Assembly (NCBI RefSeq): GCF_002113025.1
Contig: NZ_NEJH01000002.1
Span: forward strand, 124,001-188,000
Length of the DNA stretch: 64,000 bases
DNA from: Pseudomonas sp. B28(2017)
GTDB lineage: Bacteria > Pseudomonadota > Gammaproteobacteria > Pseudomonadales > Pseudomonadaceae
Reading direction: 5' to 3'
Made by a program: the position numbers and the translations under genes. A model generated the notes under the pieces. That model ran no database searches. It worked only from the letters and a program-made list of their open reading frames with translations, and was not told the DNA's origin. Positions 55,657 through 64,000 of this stretch are shown here, one piece after another (within the stretch, counting starts at the first letter, position 1; each line of letters begins with the position of its first letter).

Positions 55657-56250
55657 ATGAGTGCCAACCCACGCGTTGCCGATTACGCCATTCACCCTCA
55701 GTTCACCGATCGCTGGTCGCCCCGCGCCTTTACCGGCGAAACGATTCCAGAGGAAACCCTGCTGAGCTTCTTCGAAGCCGCCCGCTGGGCACCCTCGGCC
55801 TATAACTCGCAGCCCTGGCGCTTCCTCTACGCACGTCGCGACACGCCGAACTGGGAGCGTTACCTGGGCCTGCTGAACGAATTCAACCGCAGCTGGGCGC
55901 AACATGCTTCGGCCCTGGTGATCGTGATTTCGAAAACCACCTTCGCCGCGCCTGGTGCCACCGAAGAAACCCCGGCCCTGTGGCACACCTTCGACACCGG
56001 TTCCGCCTGGGGTCACCTGGCCTTGCAAGCAAGCCTGAGCGGCTGGCACACCCACGGCATGGCCGGCTTCGATCAGGAACTGACCCGCAAGGAGCTGAAC
56101 ATTCCTGAAGGCTACGCCCTGCACGCCGCCGTCGCGGTGGGCAAGCTGGGGGACAAGGCGAGCCTGGCGGATTACCTGCAAGCCCGCGAAGAACCCAGCC
56201 CGCGTCGTCCATTGAGCGAGTTGGCGGCTGAAGGCGACTTCACCCTCTAA
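55657..56250 (+). CDS. Nitroreductase family protein
   Basis: ATG 55657 (MSANPRVADYAIHPQFTDRW) with AAGGA upstream gives 197 residues. DRWSPRAFTGETIPEE and ARWAPSAYNSQPWRFLYARR are FMN-binding segments, and AWGHLALQASLSGWHTHGM the helix at the dimer interface. It should be a soluble FMN-dependent NAD(P)H oxidoreductase. It belongs to the ordinary single-domain branch and is not closely related to the SagB-like proteins of the island. Confidence 0.88.
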   Translation: MSANPRVADYAIHPQFTDRWSPRAFTGETIPEETLLSFFEAARWAPSAYNSQPWRFLYARRDTPNWERYLGLLNEFNRSWAQHASALVIVISKTTFAAPGATEETPALWHTFDTGSAWGHLALQASLSGWHTHGMAGFDQELTRKELNIPEGYALHAAVAVGKLGDKASLADYLQAREEPSPRRPLSELAAEGDFTL

Positions 56251-56266
56251 GCCACACTGCAAAACC

Positions 56267-56297
56267 AATGTGGGAGCAAGCCCGCTCCCACATTTTT
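56267..56297 (+). terminator. Rho-independent terminator of the nitroreductase gene
   Basis: AATGTGGGAGC and GCTCCCACATT form an 11-base stem with a six-base loop, running into a T-run (56293-56297). It lies 17 bases after the stop. The stem contains a partial REP core (GTGGGAGC), so it may derive from a single REP. Confidence 0.88.
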
Positions 56298-56309
56298 GAT
56301 TGCGGTGAA

Positions 56310-57242
56310 TCAATACCCGCGATCGAAATCCACTTCCCCGCGCAACGCCTCTCCCGCCTGATACGCCCGCAGGTTTTCGACAAACAGCTTCACCATCATC
56401 GACGGCGAAGTCGGTGCCGAACTGTGGCCGGTGAGCAGCAGGCCCCAGGCAGTCCAGAATGGATGACGCTGGGGCAATGGTTCCTGACGGCACACGTCGA
56501 TCACCGCGCCCGCCAGGTGCCCTTCCTTCAAGGCCTCCACCAGATCCGCATCGACCACCGCCACACCGCGCCCGGCATTGATGAACAACCCGGTCGGCTT
56601 GAATTGCCTGAACAGAGCCGCATCGTAGATATCGTGGGTGGCCGGCGTGTTCGGCAGCAGATTGACCACGTAATCGACCTTACCGACCAGCCGCGGCAGA
56701 TCCGCCAGTGAACCGACTTCGATAAACGGTGCCTGCTGGCGCGCGCTGCTGGCAACGCCATACAACTCGACGCCAAACGGCACGAGGAACTGCGCGACAC
56801 TTTGACCGATATCACCGGTGCCGACGATCAACACCTTGCGCCCCGCCAGGCTCTGGCCATGGCGACTGTCCCACTTACGCTCGACCTGGCTGACCAGTCG
56901 CGCCAGCACTTCTCGTTCGTGGCCGAGCATATACGTGAGCACGTACTCGGCCATGACCTGGCCGAAGATGCCGACTGCACGGGTCAATCGATAGTGCCGC
57001 GGCAAGCCATCGGCCAGCAGCGGCGTAATGCCGGCCCAGGTCGATTGCAACCATTGCGGCTGATGGCCCTGGCGTAACAGGGTCGCCAGTAAATCAGGCT
57101 GGCCAAGCCACACCGGACAATCGGCGGCCTGGCTGGCCAGTTCGGCGGAGTCGCCGCTGGTCAGCACCTCCAGATCCGGTGCCGCCTCGCGCAACAGTTG
57201 GGCGTACACGGGGTGGTCGTGTTCAGCAATCAGGACGCGCAT
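56310..57242 (-). CDS. D-2-hydroxyacid dehydrogenase (glyoxylate/hydroxypyruvate reductase-like)
   Basis: A 310-residue NAD(P)-dependent dehydrogenase. The cofactor site is VLIVGTGDIGQSVA. The catalytic arginine is in FINAGRGVAVVD, the glutamate in VCRQEPLPQ and the histidine in LLTGHSSAPT. It is closest in layout to GhrA-type enzymes that reduce glyoxylate and hydroxypyruvate. Monocistronic, with start ATG 57242. Confidence 0.87.
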   Translation of the reverse strand: MRVLIAEHDHPVYAQLLREAAPDLEVLTSGDSAELASQAADCPVWLGQPDLLATLLRQGHQPQWLQSTWAGITPLLADGLPRHYRLTRAVGIFGQVMAEYVLTYMLGHEREVLARLVSQVERKWDSRHGQSLAGRKVLIVGTGDIGQSVAQFLVPFGVELYGVASSARQQAPFIEVGSLADLPRLVGKVDYVVNLLPNTPATHDIYDAALFRQFKPTGLFINAGRGVAVVDADLVEALKEGHLAGAVIDVCRQEPLPQRHPFWTAWGLLLTGHSSAPTSPSMMVKLFVENLRAYQAGEALRGEVDFDRGY

Positions 57243-57361
57243 GCTTCAAACCTTTCAAAAACGGTGCAGACGGCAGCCGACAGAGCGGGGCTCCGTCGAT
57301 GCTGCCATCGCTAAAATCAATCAGTGTTTCATAACCACTCTGAACAGAGCCTGTCTGCCGC

Positions 57362-57655
57362 TCAAACCGGATCGTTGCGACGCAACAACTCTTCTGGCAA
57401 GTGCTCGATGTACTCGTCTTCGGCAGGCGGCATTTGCAGGTGATAACCCTGTTTTTCGAGGTTTTCCAGTACGACCGTGATGTCTTCGCGTGACAGCTTG
57501 CGCTCGGGGGTCAGCACCAGGTCGAACGCGTGGATGGCCTTGCCGAAGGCTGCCATCAGGGCATCCGGCACACGCTCCAGAGCATCGCTCTTGAGCACAT
57601 ACAGATACATTTCGTTTTTCTTCGAGCTGCGGTAGATGGAGCAAATACGTTTCAA
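57362..57655 (-). CDS. ycgL: YcgL-family protein
   Basis: A 97-residue protein ([20 protein letters not shown]) of the YcgL/DUF709 family, a small alpha/beta fold of unknown function that is commonly found directly after rnd. Its ATG overlaps the RNase D stop by four bases. The C-terminus ends RRNDPV. Confidence 0.9.
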   Translation of the reverse strand: MKRICSIYRSSKKNEMYLYVLKSDALERVPDALMAAFGKAIHAFDLVLTPERKLSREDITVVLENLEKQGYHLQMPPAEDEYIEHLPEELLRRNDPV

Positions 57656-58785
57656 GGCTGTTCTCCGGCGGTGGCCAGGCTGTCGAGCAGCGCCTGGCCC
57701 ATCAATTCGCGGCGCCAGCCACGCAGCGAATCAGGCAATTGGTAGGGACCATTGGGAAAGCCGCTCTTGAGCAGCGCTTCCAGGGTTTTCTTGCGCAGCA
57801 TCAGTTCCGGCGCAATGTTCAGGCGCTCGGCTTCGGCCTGGCCGATGGCCTTCAGCTGCTTGAGTAGCACGGCAGCATCCACCGGTAATGGCTCCGCCAC
57901 GGCTGGCGGCCATTGATCAGGCGACACACTGCCAGAGCGCTTGATCAGATCAAGCAGAAACTCGCCGTCCTGACGCACGGTACGCGGGTGCATGTCTTCG
58001 ATCTTCGCCAGGGCACCGAGGTTGTCCGGCTGCGTGCGCGCCAATGGCCACAGCGAATGCTCGCGGATAATCCGGTTGCGCGGCAGGTCACGGGCGCGCG
58101 CTTCCTTTTCGCGCCAGGCGCAAAGCTCACGCAAAACGGCGAGTTGGGCTCGGGACAGCTTCCAGGCCAGCTTGGCATCGCGATAGACCTCGTCAGGGTC
58201 GATCTCGCGACGCAGGTTGGCCACCAGTTCGGCACCGTCTTCCAGGACCCAGGCGTATTTCTCGTCGGACAGCTTGGGACGCAGCTTTACGAAGACTTCA
58301 GCCAGGTGCACGGCATCTTCGGCGGCATAGCTGATCTGAGTTTCGGAAAGCGGGCGTTGCAGCCAGTCGGAACGGGTTTCACCCTTGGGCAGGTCGATGC
58401 CGAGCACTTCCTGCACCAGACGCGAATAGCCCATGGAAAAACCGAGGTTCAGGTAAGCGGCAGCCAGCTGCGTATCGAACAGTGGCGCCGGCAGGCTGCC
58501 GGCCAGGCGCAGCAGGACTTCGAGGTCTTCGCTGCACGCATGGACAACTTTGACCACGGCCGGGTTTTCCAGCAATGCGGCCAATGGTTGCCAGTTGTCG
58601 ATAGTCAGTGGATCAATCAGGTAGGCGCGTTCGCCATCGCCGACCTGCAACAGGCCGGCGATCGGGTAGAAGGTGTCGACCCGCATGAATTCGGTATCGA
58701 GGGCAACGAATGGCAACTGCTGCCACTCGGCACACAACCGTCCGAGGCTATCGTTGTCGCGAATCCAGTGAATATCGATGGCCAC
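57652..58785 (-). CDS. rnd: Ribonuclease D
   Basis: GTG 58785 with AAGGGAG upstream gives 377 residues ([12 protein letters not shown]). DEDD exonuclease motifs: [14 protein letters not shown] (Exo I), [14 protein letters not shown] (Exo II) and [15 protein letters not shown] (Exo III, with Tyr). HRDC domains follow ([20 protein letters not shown]). RNase D trims tRNA precursors 3' to 5'. Operon with ycgL. Confidence 0.94.
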   Translation of the reverse strand: MAIDIHWIRDNDSLGRLCAEWQQLPFVALDTEFMRVDTFYPIAGLLQVGDGERAYLIDPLTIDNWQPLAALLENPAVVKVVHACSEDLEVLLRLAGSLPAPLFDTQLAAAYLNLGFSMGYSRLVQEVLGIDLPKGETRSDWLQRPLSETQISYAAEDAVHLAEVFVKLRPKLSDEKYAWVLEDGAELVANLRREIDPDEVYRDAKLAWKLSRAQLAVLRELCAWREKEARARDLPRNRIIREHSLWPLARTQPDNLGALAKIEDMHPRTVRQDGEFLLDLIKRSGSVSPDQWPPAVAEPLPVDAAVLLKQLKAIGQAEAERLNIAPELMLRKKTLEALLKSGFPNGPYQLPDSLRGWRRELMGQALLDSLATAGEQP

Positions 58786-58908
58786 ACGGCTCTCCCTTGA
58801 AGAATGGCGCGCAGTATATATCGCCCCCGGCGATTTCCGCGCATCCACTGAACAAGAGCGTTAGCGAAAATTACTGCGTGACATACAGAATAGTCCGACA
58901 ACGTCGGG

Positions 58909-59559
58909 CTAGCTGGTCTTACCCAGCACGTAGATCCGCATCCGCGCACAACCGGGAAAAAAGTCCTGATGGCTGAGCAAACGGAAACCCGCCTGCCTGA
59001 ACTCGCTTTCCACCTCGGCCTTGCTCGGCAACGGCCCTTCCACGCTTGAACGCGCGCCCTTGAAACGACCGCCGAGACGCACCGCGACAATCACCGTATC
59101 GCGACTGACCCGGTAAAACTCGCCAAGCATCGCCAGACGATGTTCCGGATTGGCAAGGTACTGAAACAGTTGCATGCAAAAGATGCAGTCAACCGCGTTC
59201 TCCGACAAACCAATCGTGAACGCGGAGCTTTGAAAGGTCTTGATCCGCTTCAACAGACTCTGCGGGTGATGCGTACGGGCATGATCGAGGATGTCCTGGG
59301 ACGGATCCGTCGCGAGAATCACCCGATTGGCATGTTCGGCCAGCACCGCCCAGAAACGCCCCACGCCGCAGGCCACGTCAAGGATCAACCCCGGTTCGCC
59401 GGCGACCTTGAGTGCATTGCGCACCAAACGCTCTTCACGCCAGAGCGCCAGACGTCCGGCCAGGCCCGGCGCTTGCGGCTGGAGGCAGACGCGCGCGTGT
59501 TCCTGGTCGTAGCGCCGGGCAATCTCAAGCTCGATGGCGGATGGGGGCTGAGCGGACAT
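58909..59559 (-). CDS. Class I SAM-dependent methyltransferase
   Basis: ATG 59559 (MSAQPPSAIELEIARRYD) gives 216 residues. LILDVACGVGRFWAVLAEH is motif I and DCIFCMQLFQYLANPEHRL the motif II-III region. It is a methyltransferase type 11 fold with unknown substrate. Its stop is followed by a small stem CCGAC/GTCGG (58895-58907). It lies 72 bases after eptA. Confidence 0.8.
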   Translation of the reverse strand: MSAQPPSAIELEIARRYDQEHARVCLQPQAPGLAGRLALWREERLVRNALKVAGEPGLILDVACGVGRFWAVLAEHANRVILATDPSQDILDHARTHHPQSLLKRIKTFQSSAFTIGLSENAVDCIFCMQLFQYLANPEHRLAMLGEFYRVSRDTVIVAVRLGGRFKGARSSVEGPLPSKAEVESEFRQAGFRLLSHQDFFPGCARMRIYVLGKTS

Positions 59560-59631
59560 GTGCAATGGCTCTTGATGAAAGTTCTACAGGCCGCAGGTCG
59601 GCGGCCGCCGCGTGAAACAAAATCGGAGCAC

Positions 59632-61281
59632 TCAATCTTTGGCCAACACACCGTCGACCACTGGACCACGACATCCGGCAAACATGTCCAGATCCTGGTT
59701 GTAGACCTTGCTGTTGACCTCCAGCAGCCCGAGCATCGAATGGAACAGGTTGTCCTGGCTCAAGGGCTTTTCACGACTCTGTTGCAGGCAGTGGGTATCT
59801 ACCGCAAACGACTTTTTATAGCTGTCGGAGAACCACGCAAACATGGCTACATGCTTTTGCTGCTCCGGCGCCAGCATGTAAGGCGTGCCGTGAAGGAACA
59901 AGTTGTATTCGCCCAGGGACTCGCCGTGGTCCGACAGATACAGCATCGCGGTATCCACTTTGTCCTGGTTGCTGCGCAACAGATCGATCAGGGTCGACAG
60001 CACATGGTCGGTATAGACCAAGGTGTTGTCGTAGCCATTGACAATACTTTCACGACTGCAATTGTTCAGGGCATTACTCTCGCAAACCGGGGTGAAGCGC
60101 TCGAACTCTTTCGGATAACGCTTGAAGTACTCCGGACCGTGGCTGCCCATCTGGTGCAGTACCAATACCGTGTCCTTGTCCAGGGTATCGATGAAATGTT
60201 GCAGTCCTTGCAGCAGGATTTCGTCGCGGCATTCACTGTTGGCACACAGCGCCGGATCTTTCAGATTGCTGACGTCGTCAACGGTGACGCGATCGCACGT
60301 ACCTTTGCAGCCTGACTGGTTGTCACGCCAGATCACGTCGATACCTGCATGCTTGAGCACATCCAGCAGGCCTTCTTCGTTCTTTGCCTTGCTGGCGTTG
60401 TAGTCCTTGCGCCCCATGTTGGAAAACATGCAAGGCACCGATACGGCGGTTTCAGTACCGCAGGAATGCACATCGGTGAAGGCGATCAGACCGTCTTCCT
60501 TACTCAGTTTCGGCGTGGTGTCACGACTATAGCCAAGGATGCCGAAATTCTCTGCCCGGGCACTTTCACCCACGACAAGAACAGTCAGGGACTTGCGCCC
60601 GTGAGTTTGCCAGACCGGATTGCGCTGGGCATCTTCCCCGATTTTGACAAAGGGCTGTCGTGCCGTGGCTACTTTTTCACGCAAGAAACCAGCCGAGGCA
60701 CCAATGTAGTTGCTTGGCACCACCATCAGGCGCAACTCGTGATGATTGCGAAACAGCGAAGACAGGCCTTGATAGTTAACCAGTGCAACACCACCAATGA
60801 CCGCTGCCGAGGCAAAAACCACCAGGACTTTACTCAGTAGCTCACGGTGCCAGCGACGGTAATCAATCGGCGTCGTCCACAACAGCCAGGTCGGTAAAAC
60901 ACCAAGCAGCACGATATAAAGAAACAACTTTAGCGACAGTAAGTCGCGCACTTCCGTAGCATTGGTTTCAGCAAAGTTACGCAACATGCCGGTGTCGATC
61001 AGAACACCATACTGACTCATGAAATACGCCACGCCCGCACTGATCATGAACAGCAGGGTCAAGACCGGTTTCAGCACCGGCCGGAAGGCCAGCAGGGTCA
61101 GCACAATGTTAAAGGCCGCGAAAATCATCACCCCGAAGGCCGCGCGCATGACGATGCCTTTACCATCGGATGCGGTGATTTCGAACAGGTGTTGCCAGAG
61201 TACAAAATTGAAACCAACTAACAAAAATGCGCTGGCAATCAGTGTCACCCATTCGGGGCGCACGGCTTTAATCTTGAGCAT
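59632..61281 (-). CDS. eptA: Lipid A phosphoethanolamine transferase, EptA-like
   Basis: ATG 61281 (MLKIKAVRPEWVTLIASA) gives 549 residues. Five membrane helices fill the first 190 residues. The periplasmic alkaline-phosphatase-fold domain has the nucleophile threonine in HSCGTETAVSVPCMFS, the metal ligands in VLVVGESARAENFGI and LYLSDHGESLGE, and paired cysteines (CKGTC, CANSEC). EptA transfers phosphoethanolamine to lipid A phosphates, which lowers negative charge and sensitivity to cationic peptides. The open frame upstream of the ATG has no family similarity. Confidence 0.9.
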   Translation of the reverse strand: MLKIKAVRPEWVTLIASAFLLVGFNFVLWQHLFEITASDGKGIVMRAAFGVMIFAAFNIVLTLLAFRPVLKPVLTLLFMISAGVAYFMSQYGVLIDTGMLRNFAETNATEVRDLLSLKLFLYIVLLGVLPTWLLWTTPIDYRRWHRELLSKVLVVFASAAVIGGVALVNYQGLSSLFRNHHELRLMVVPSNYIGASAGFLREKVATARQPFVKIGEDAQRNPVWQTHGRKSLTVLVVGESARAENFGILGYSRDTTPKLSKEDGLIAFTDVHSCGTETAVSVPCMFSNMGRKDYNASKAKNEEGLLDVLKHAGIDVIWRDNQSGCKGTCDRVTVDDVSNLKDPALCANSECRDEILLQGLQHFIDTLDKDTVLVLHQMGSHGPEYFKRYPKEFERFTPVCESNALNNCSRESIVNGYDNTLVYTDHVLSTLIDLLRSNQDKVDTAMLYLSDHGESLGEYNLFLHGTPYMLAPEQQKHVAMFAWFSDSYKKSFAVDTHCLQQSREKPLSQDNLFHSMLGLLEVNSKVYNQDLDMFAGCRGPVVDGVLAKD

Positions 61282-61382
61282 GAGGTTCGGCGGGTCCTGA
61301 AAAGATGTGCCTTCGGTAAATGTGAAAATTTCATTTACCGAGACAGCTGTAATTTTAGGTAGCCAACCATCAATTTTTTGTG

Positions 61383-61409
61383 AAAAAGAAGCCAACAATT
61401 AGTTGGCTT
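61383..61409 (-). terminator. Rho-independent terminator of the glutamine synthetase-family gene
   Basis: On the minus strand AAGCCAAC, a five-base loop, GTTGGCTT and then CTTTTT. The stem is eight bases. It lies 52 bases beyond the stop at 61461 and upstream of eptA, so eptA is separately transcribed. Confidence 0.82.
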
Positions 61410-61460
61410 ATTAAACCCGTCTGAAACTTTCAGACTATTTGAGAATGGTTCAGCTTCGAC

Positions 61461-62843
61461 TCAAGCCTGGTGCAAGTACCAGCGCCAGTCCTGCTCACCG
61501 ACCTCCCCCATGAATTGGCGGTATTCGGCGCGTTTCACCGCCAGGTAGACACCGAGGAACTCCTCGCCGAACGCTTCCCTGGCCCAACTGGAACCTTCCA
61601 GCGACCGCAATGTGGTCAGCCAGTCTGTCGGCAACAGTTTCGCAGCCTGTGCGTAGCCATTGCCTTCCACCGGCGCACCAGGGTCGAGTTGTTCGCGGAT
61701 ACCGCGATGAATGCCGGCCAGTATCGCCGCAGCCGCCAGATAAGGGTTGGCGTCTGCGCCACAAATCCGATGCTCGATGTGCCGGGAATACGCCGGCCCG
61801 CCGGGTACGCGCAGGCTCACGGTACGATTGTCCACGCCCCAGGTGGCCGCCAGAGGCGCATAGCTGTTGGCCTGGAATCGACGGTAGGAGTTGGCGTTGG
61901 GGCAGAACAGCAACAGCGAATCGAGCAAGGTACTGAGCATGCCTGCGACAGCCTGCTTGAGCAGCGGCGTTCCATCCGGGGCTTCGCTGGCAAAGAGGTT
62001 GTTGCCGTCCTTGTCCGCCAGACTCACGTGCATGTGCATCCCGGTACCGGCCAGGTCATCGAAAGGCTTGGCCATGAAGCAGGCTGTCATGCCGTGCTTG
62101 TGCGCCACCCCCTTGACCAGACGCTTGTAGCGCACCGCCTCGTCCATCGCCTGCAATGCGTCGGTGCGGTGCTCCAGGGTGATTTCCACTTGCCCCGGCG
62201 CGTATTCGGAAATGGCCGTGCGCGCCGGAATCCCCTGGAGCTTGCAGGCGCTGTAGAGATCGGCCAGGAACGGTTCGATCTGTTCAAGCTCGCGCAAACC
62301 ATAAACCTGAGTGCCGCGCGGACGCCCGCCATCGACATCCAGTGCCGGTTGAGGCCGTCCGCTGCTGTCGCGTTGCTGATCCAGCAGGTAGAACTCCAGT
62401 TCCGCCGCCATGACCGGGTAATAGCCGTCAGCCTGTAAACCTTCGATGACTTTCGCCAACAAATGACGGGGATCGGCAATGGTGGCGGGCATTCCTTGCG
62501 TTGGGTGCATGCTGACCTGCACGGCCGCAGTCGGTATCAGACGCCACGGCATACGCGTGAGGCTGCCGCTGATCGGGTAGGCCCGGCAGTCGATATCACC
62601 GACATCCCAGACCAGCCCCGAGTTTTCCACGTCATCGCCGTTGATGGTCAGCCCGAGGATAGTGCTCGGCAATGGCCGCCCGCTTTCATACACTGCCAGC
62701 AACTCGTCACGGTGCAGCAGCTTGCCCCGCGGCACCCCGTTGTTGTCGAGAATGAACAGCTCGAACATTTCGATATCCGGGTTCTGTTCCAGAAAGGTCA
62801 GGGCTTCAAGCCTGGTGGCAAGCGAGGTGGTGGCACTGCTCAT
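61461..62843 (-). CDS. Glutamine synthetase-family protein, gamma-glutamylpolyamine synthetase-like
   Basis: ATG 62843 (MSSATTSLATRLEALTF) gives 460 residues. The beta-grasp N-domain is followed by the catalytic domain: AAELEFYLLD (metal ligand region), GTGMHMHVSLAD, PNANSYRRFQANSYAPLAAT and the R-rich RHIEHRICGADANPYL. It belongs to the PuuA/SpuI-like branch, which ligates glutamate to polyamines such as putrescine, rather than to GlnA; the GlnA adenylylation loop is absent. No other polyamine genes are visible in the window, so the substrate is inferred from family only. Confidence 0.85.
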   Translation of the reverse strand: MSSATTSLATRLEALTFLEQNPDIEMFELFILDNNGVPRGKLLHRDELLAVYESGRPLPSTILGLTINGDDVENSGLVWDVGDIDCRAYPISGSLTRMPWRLIPTAAVQVSMHPTQGMPATIADPRHLLAKVIEGLQADGYYPVMAAELEFYLLDQQRDSSGRPQPALDVDGGRPRGTQVYGLRELEQIEPFLADLYSACKLQGIPARTAISEYAPGQVEITLEHRTDALQAMDEAVRYKRLVKGVAHKHGMTACFMAKPFDDLAGTGMHMHVSLADKDGNNLFASEAPDGTPLLKQAVAGMLSTLLDSLLLFCPNANSYRRFQANSYAPLAATWGVDNRTVSLRVPGGPAYSRHIEHRICGADANPYLAAAAILAGIHRGIREQLDPGAPVEGNGYAQAAKLLPTDWLTTLRSLEGSSWAREAFGEEFLGVYLAVKRAEYRQFMGEVGEQDWRWYLHQA

Positions 62844-63480
62844 GGGGATTCTCTTTTTCCGTGTCAGACGGGTACGCAAAGGCACCCGCACGTCAATCCC
62901 GGCATCAACCGGAACAAGTAGGGACAATCAGCGGAAAAAGCAGGAATCCGGTGGGCGCGCATGGCGGCAATGCCACAGCGCCCAGAAGGCCAGTTCAGAA
63001 GGAAGTGCAGAAAGGTTCGGGGCGGTGGCGGGCGTGAATCGACGAACAAGGCTCGACGCTCGAGCGTCGATGGATGCCTTGAAGTGGATTGCGACTGGCC
63101 AACCGTCCATAGGGAGAACCGCAGAAAGCAGATGACCCGCAGCGTCACACGGCGGATCAAGTCGTTAAATCAGGATTTGTAGAACCTTGGATGTCGTTTG
63201 GCTAAACATTTCCCTGTTCAGTGGTGCCCCCCTGCGGGAGCTTGTATTTAATTTCCAAATACCACACCGGACTTTCTGATTTGCCGCCTCCAGGCTACGC
63301 GCGCCTAATCGGACACTACTGTTCAAGGTCCGATCATGGAAAACACGCGCGCCACCGCCCACCCTGCCCTCTTGCTGATGCCCTGCGTTGTCCCGTCTGC
63401 CCTGAACCTGCGCCCCTCCATGCCGCTGCCCTTCAACCCAGGGCACTACACCCGCCATATCCATTGACCCGGAGCCCGCC
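62844..63480. other. Intergenic region, with a possible upstream small ORF
   Basis: Most of these 637 bases hold no supported gene. From 63336 to 63467 a 43-codon frame starts with ATG preceded by AAGG (MENTRATAHPALLLMPCVV) and stops 13 bases before the EamA start. It has no recognisable family and might be a leader peptide or chance. Promoters of the two divergent flanking genes must lie here; I could not place them securely. Confidence 0.35.
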
Positions 63481-64000
63481 ATGAAAACCACCGGTATCGC
63501 TACCGCTCACGCCAGTATGCTGCTTTGGGCCTTGTTGATCGCTGCGTCGTTTTCCGCAGCGGCGCAAGTCAGCCAGGCCATAGACCCGATCCTGCTGACC
63601 GGTTTACGCCTGTTGTTTTGCGCCGTGGTGTTTCTGCCGCTGTTGCTGCTCAAAGGCGATGCCGTCATGACCGCCCGCGCGTTGCTCGGTCACGCCGTGC
63701 TCGGCCTGCTGCTGGCACTGTACTTCGGCTCACTGTTCGAAGCATTGCGCTACACCTCGGCCGTCAACACCGGGACGATGTTCACACTGGTGCCGCTGAT
63801 GACCCTGGCTTTCGAAGCCGTGCTGACACCTGACGGCAGCCTGAAACAACGGATTGTACCGATGCTGCTCGCCGCTGCCGGCGCAGTGTTACTGCTCATG
63901 AAAGGCAACGGCCCCGACGAGTTGCCATCGCCCTATGCATTGACCGTATACGGCATCGGCTGCCTGGCCATGGCACTCTACGCCCCCCTCAGCCAACGCC
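63481..64000 (+). CDS. EamA/DMT-family transporter, partial (C-terminus outside window)
   Basis: ATG 63481 (MKTTGIATAHASMLLWALL) opens a frame without stop to the right edge (173 codons). At least five membrane segments are seen, with SAAAQVSQAIDPILLTGLRL and LRYTSAVNTGTMFTLVPLM, the typical EamA repeat. Substrate unknown. It is a different gene from the EamA transporter at the left edge. Confidence 0.83.
   Translation, partial: MKTTGIATAHASMLLWALLIAASFSAAAQVSQAIDPILLTGLRLLFCAVVFLPLLLLKGDAVMTARALLGHAVLGLLLALYFGSLFEALRYTSAVNTGTMFTLVPLMTLAFEAVLTPDGSLKQRIVPMLLAAAGAVLLLMKGNGPDELPSPYALTVYGIGCLAMALYAPLSQR

Overview
The window looks like a chromosomal segment of a fluorescent-group Pseudomonas. The grounds are high-GC coding sequence with Pseudomonas codon use, REP/REPIN elements of the type found in that group, the ycgN / rnd-ycgL neighbourhood, WbpABDEI-type sugar enzymes, and core families such as CysK, PtrB and YajD. 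I see no rRNA or tRNA genes, CRISPR arrays, transposases or phage genes.

Region 1 (1-23 kb) is a surface-polysaccharide locus on the minus strand. wbpA-wbpB-wbpD-wbpE-wbpI (21700 down to 16616) encode the five steps from UDP-GlcNAc to UDP-ManNAc3NAcA. They are followed by an ABC exporter (wzm, and a wzt with a long C-terminal domain), a methyltransferase carrying a repetitive coiled coil, three GT4 glycosyltransferases, an AsnB-type amidotransferase, and a 1403-residue exported protein that joins two glucuronyl-C5-epimerase-like domains to a transglutaminase-like domain. The layout fits an ABC-transporter-dependent O-antigen whose chain end is methylated and whose length may be set by the coiled coil. 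An LpxO-like lipid A hydroxylase follows, with cysK next to it.

Region 2 (24-43.8 kb) is mostly metabolic. It holds a DUF4160/DUF2442 pair, a MoxR ATPase with a VWA protein, the 5-oxoprolinase genes pxpABC with an MFS transporter and a divergent LysR regulator, and a compact NIS-siderophore operon (synthetase, exporter, TonB receptor) behind a possible Fur box. Small conserved genes, oligopeptidase B and YajD follow.

Region 3 (43.8-52.3 kb) is an AT-richer accessory island and the most interesting part. A 52-codon peptide gene, too short for routine calling, has its own promoter. Downstream lie two pairs of nitroreductase/SagB-like flavoproteins, a 12-TM MATE-like exporter and a 2OG-Fe(II) oxygenase. 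Upstream on the same strand is a full-length leucyl-tRNA synthetase that does not resemble the usual Pseudomonas LeuRS. I read this as a candidate RiPP pathway without YcaO that carries a spare LeuRS, possibly for self-immunity.

Region 4 (52.6-64 kb) returns to core genes: an RNA methyltransferase, YcgN, a nitroreductase, a 2-hydroxyacid dehydrogenase, YcgL and RNase D, a SAM methyltransferase, an EptA phosphoethanolamine transferase and a glutamine synthetase-family enzyme. Partial EamA transporters lie at both window edges.
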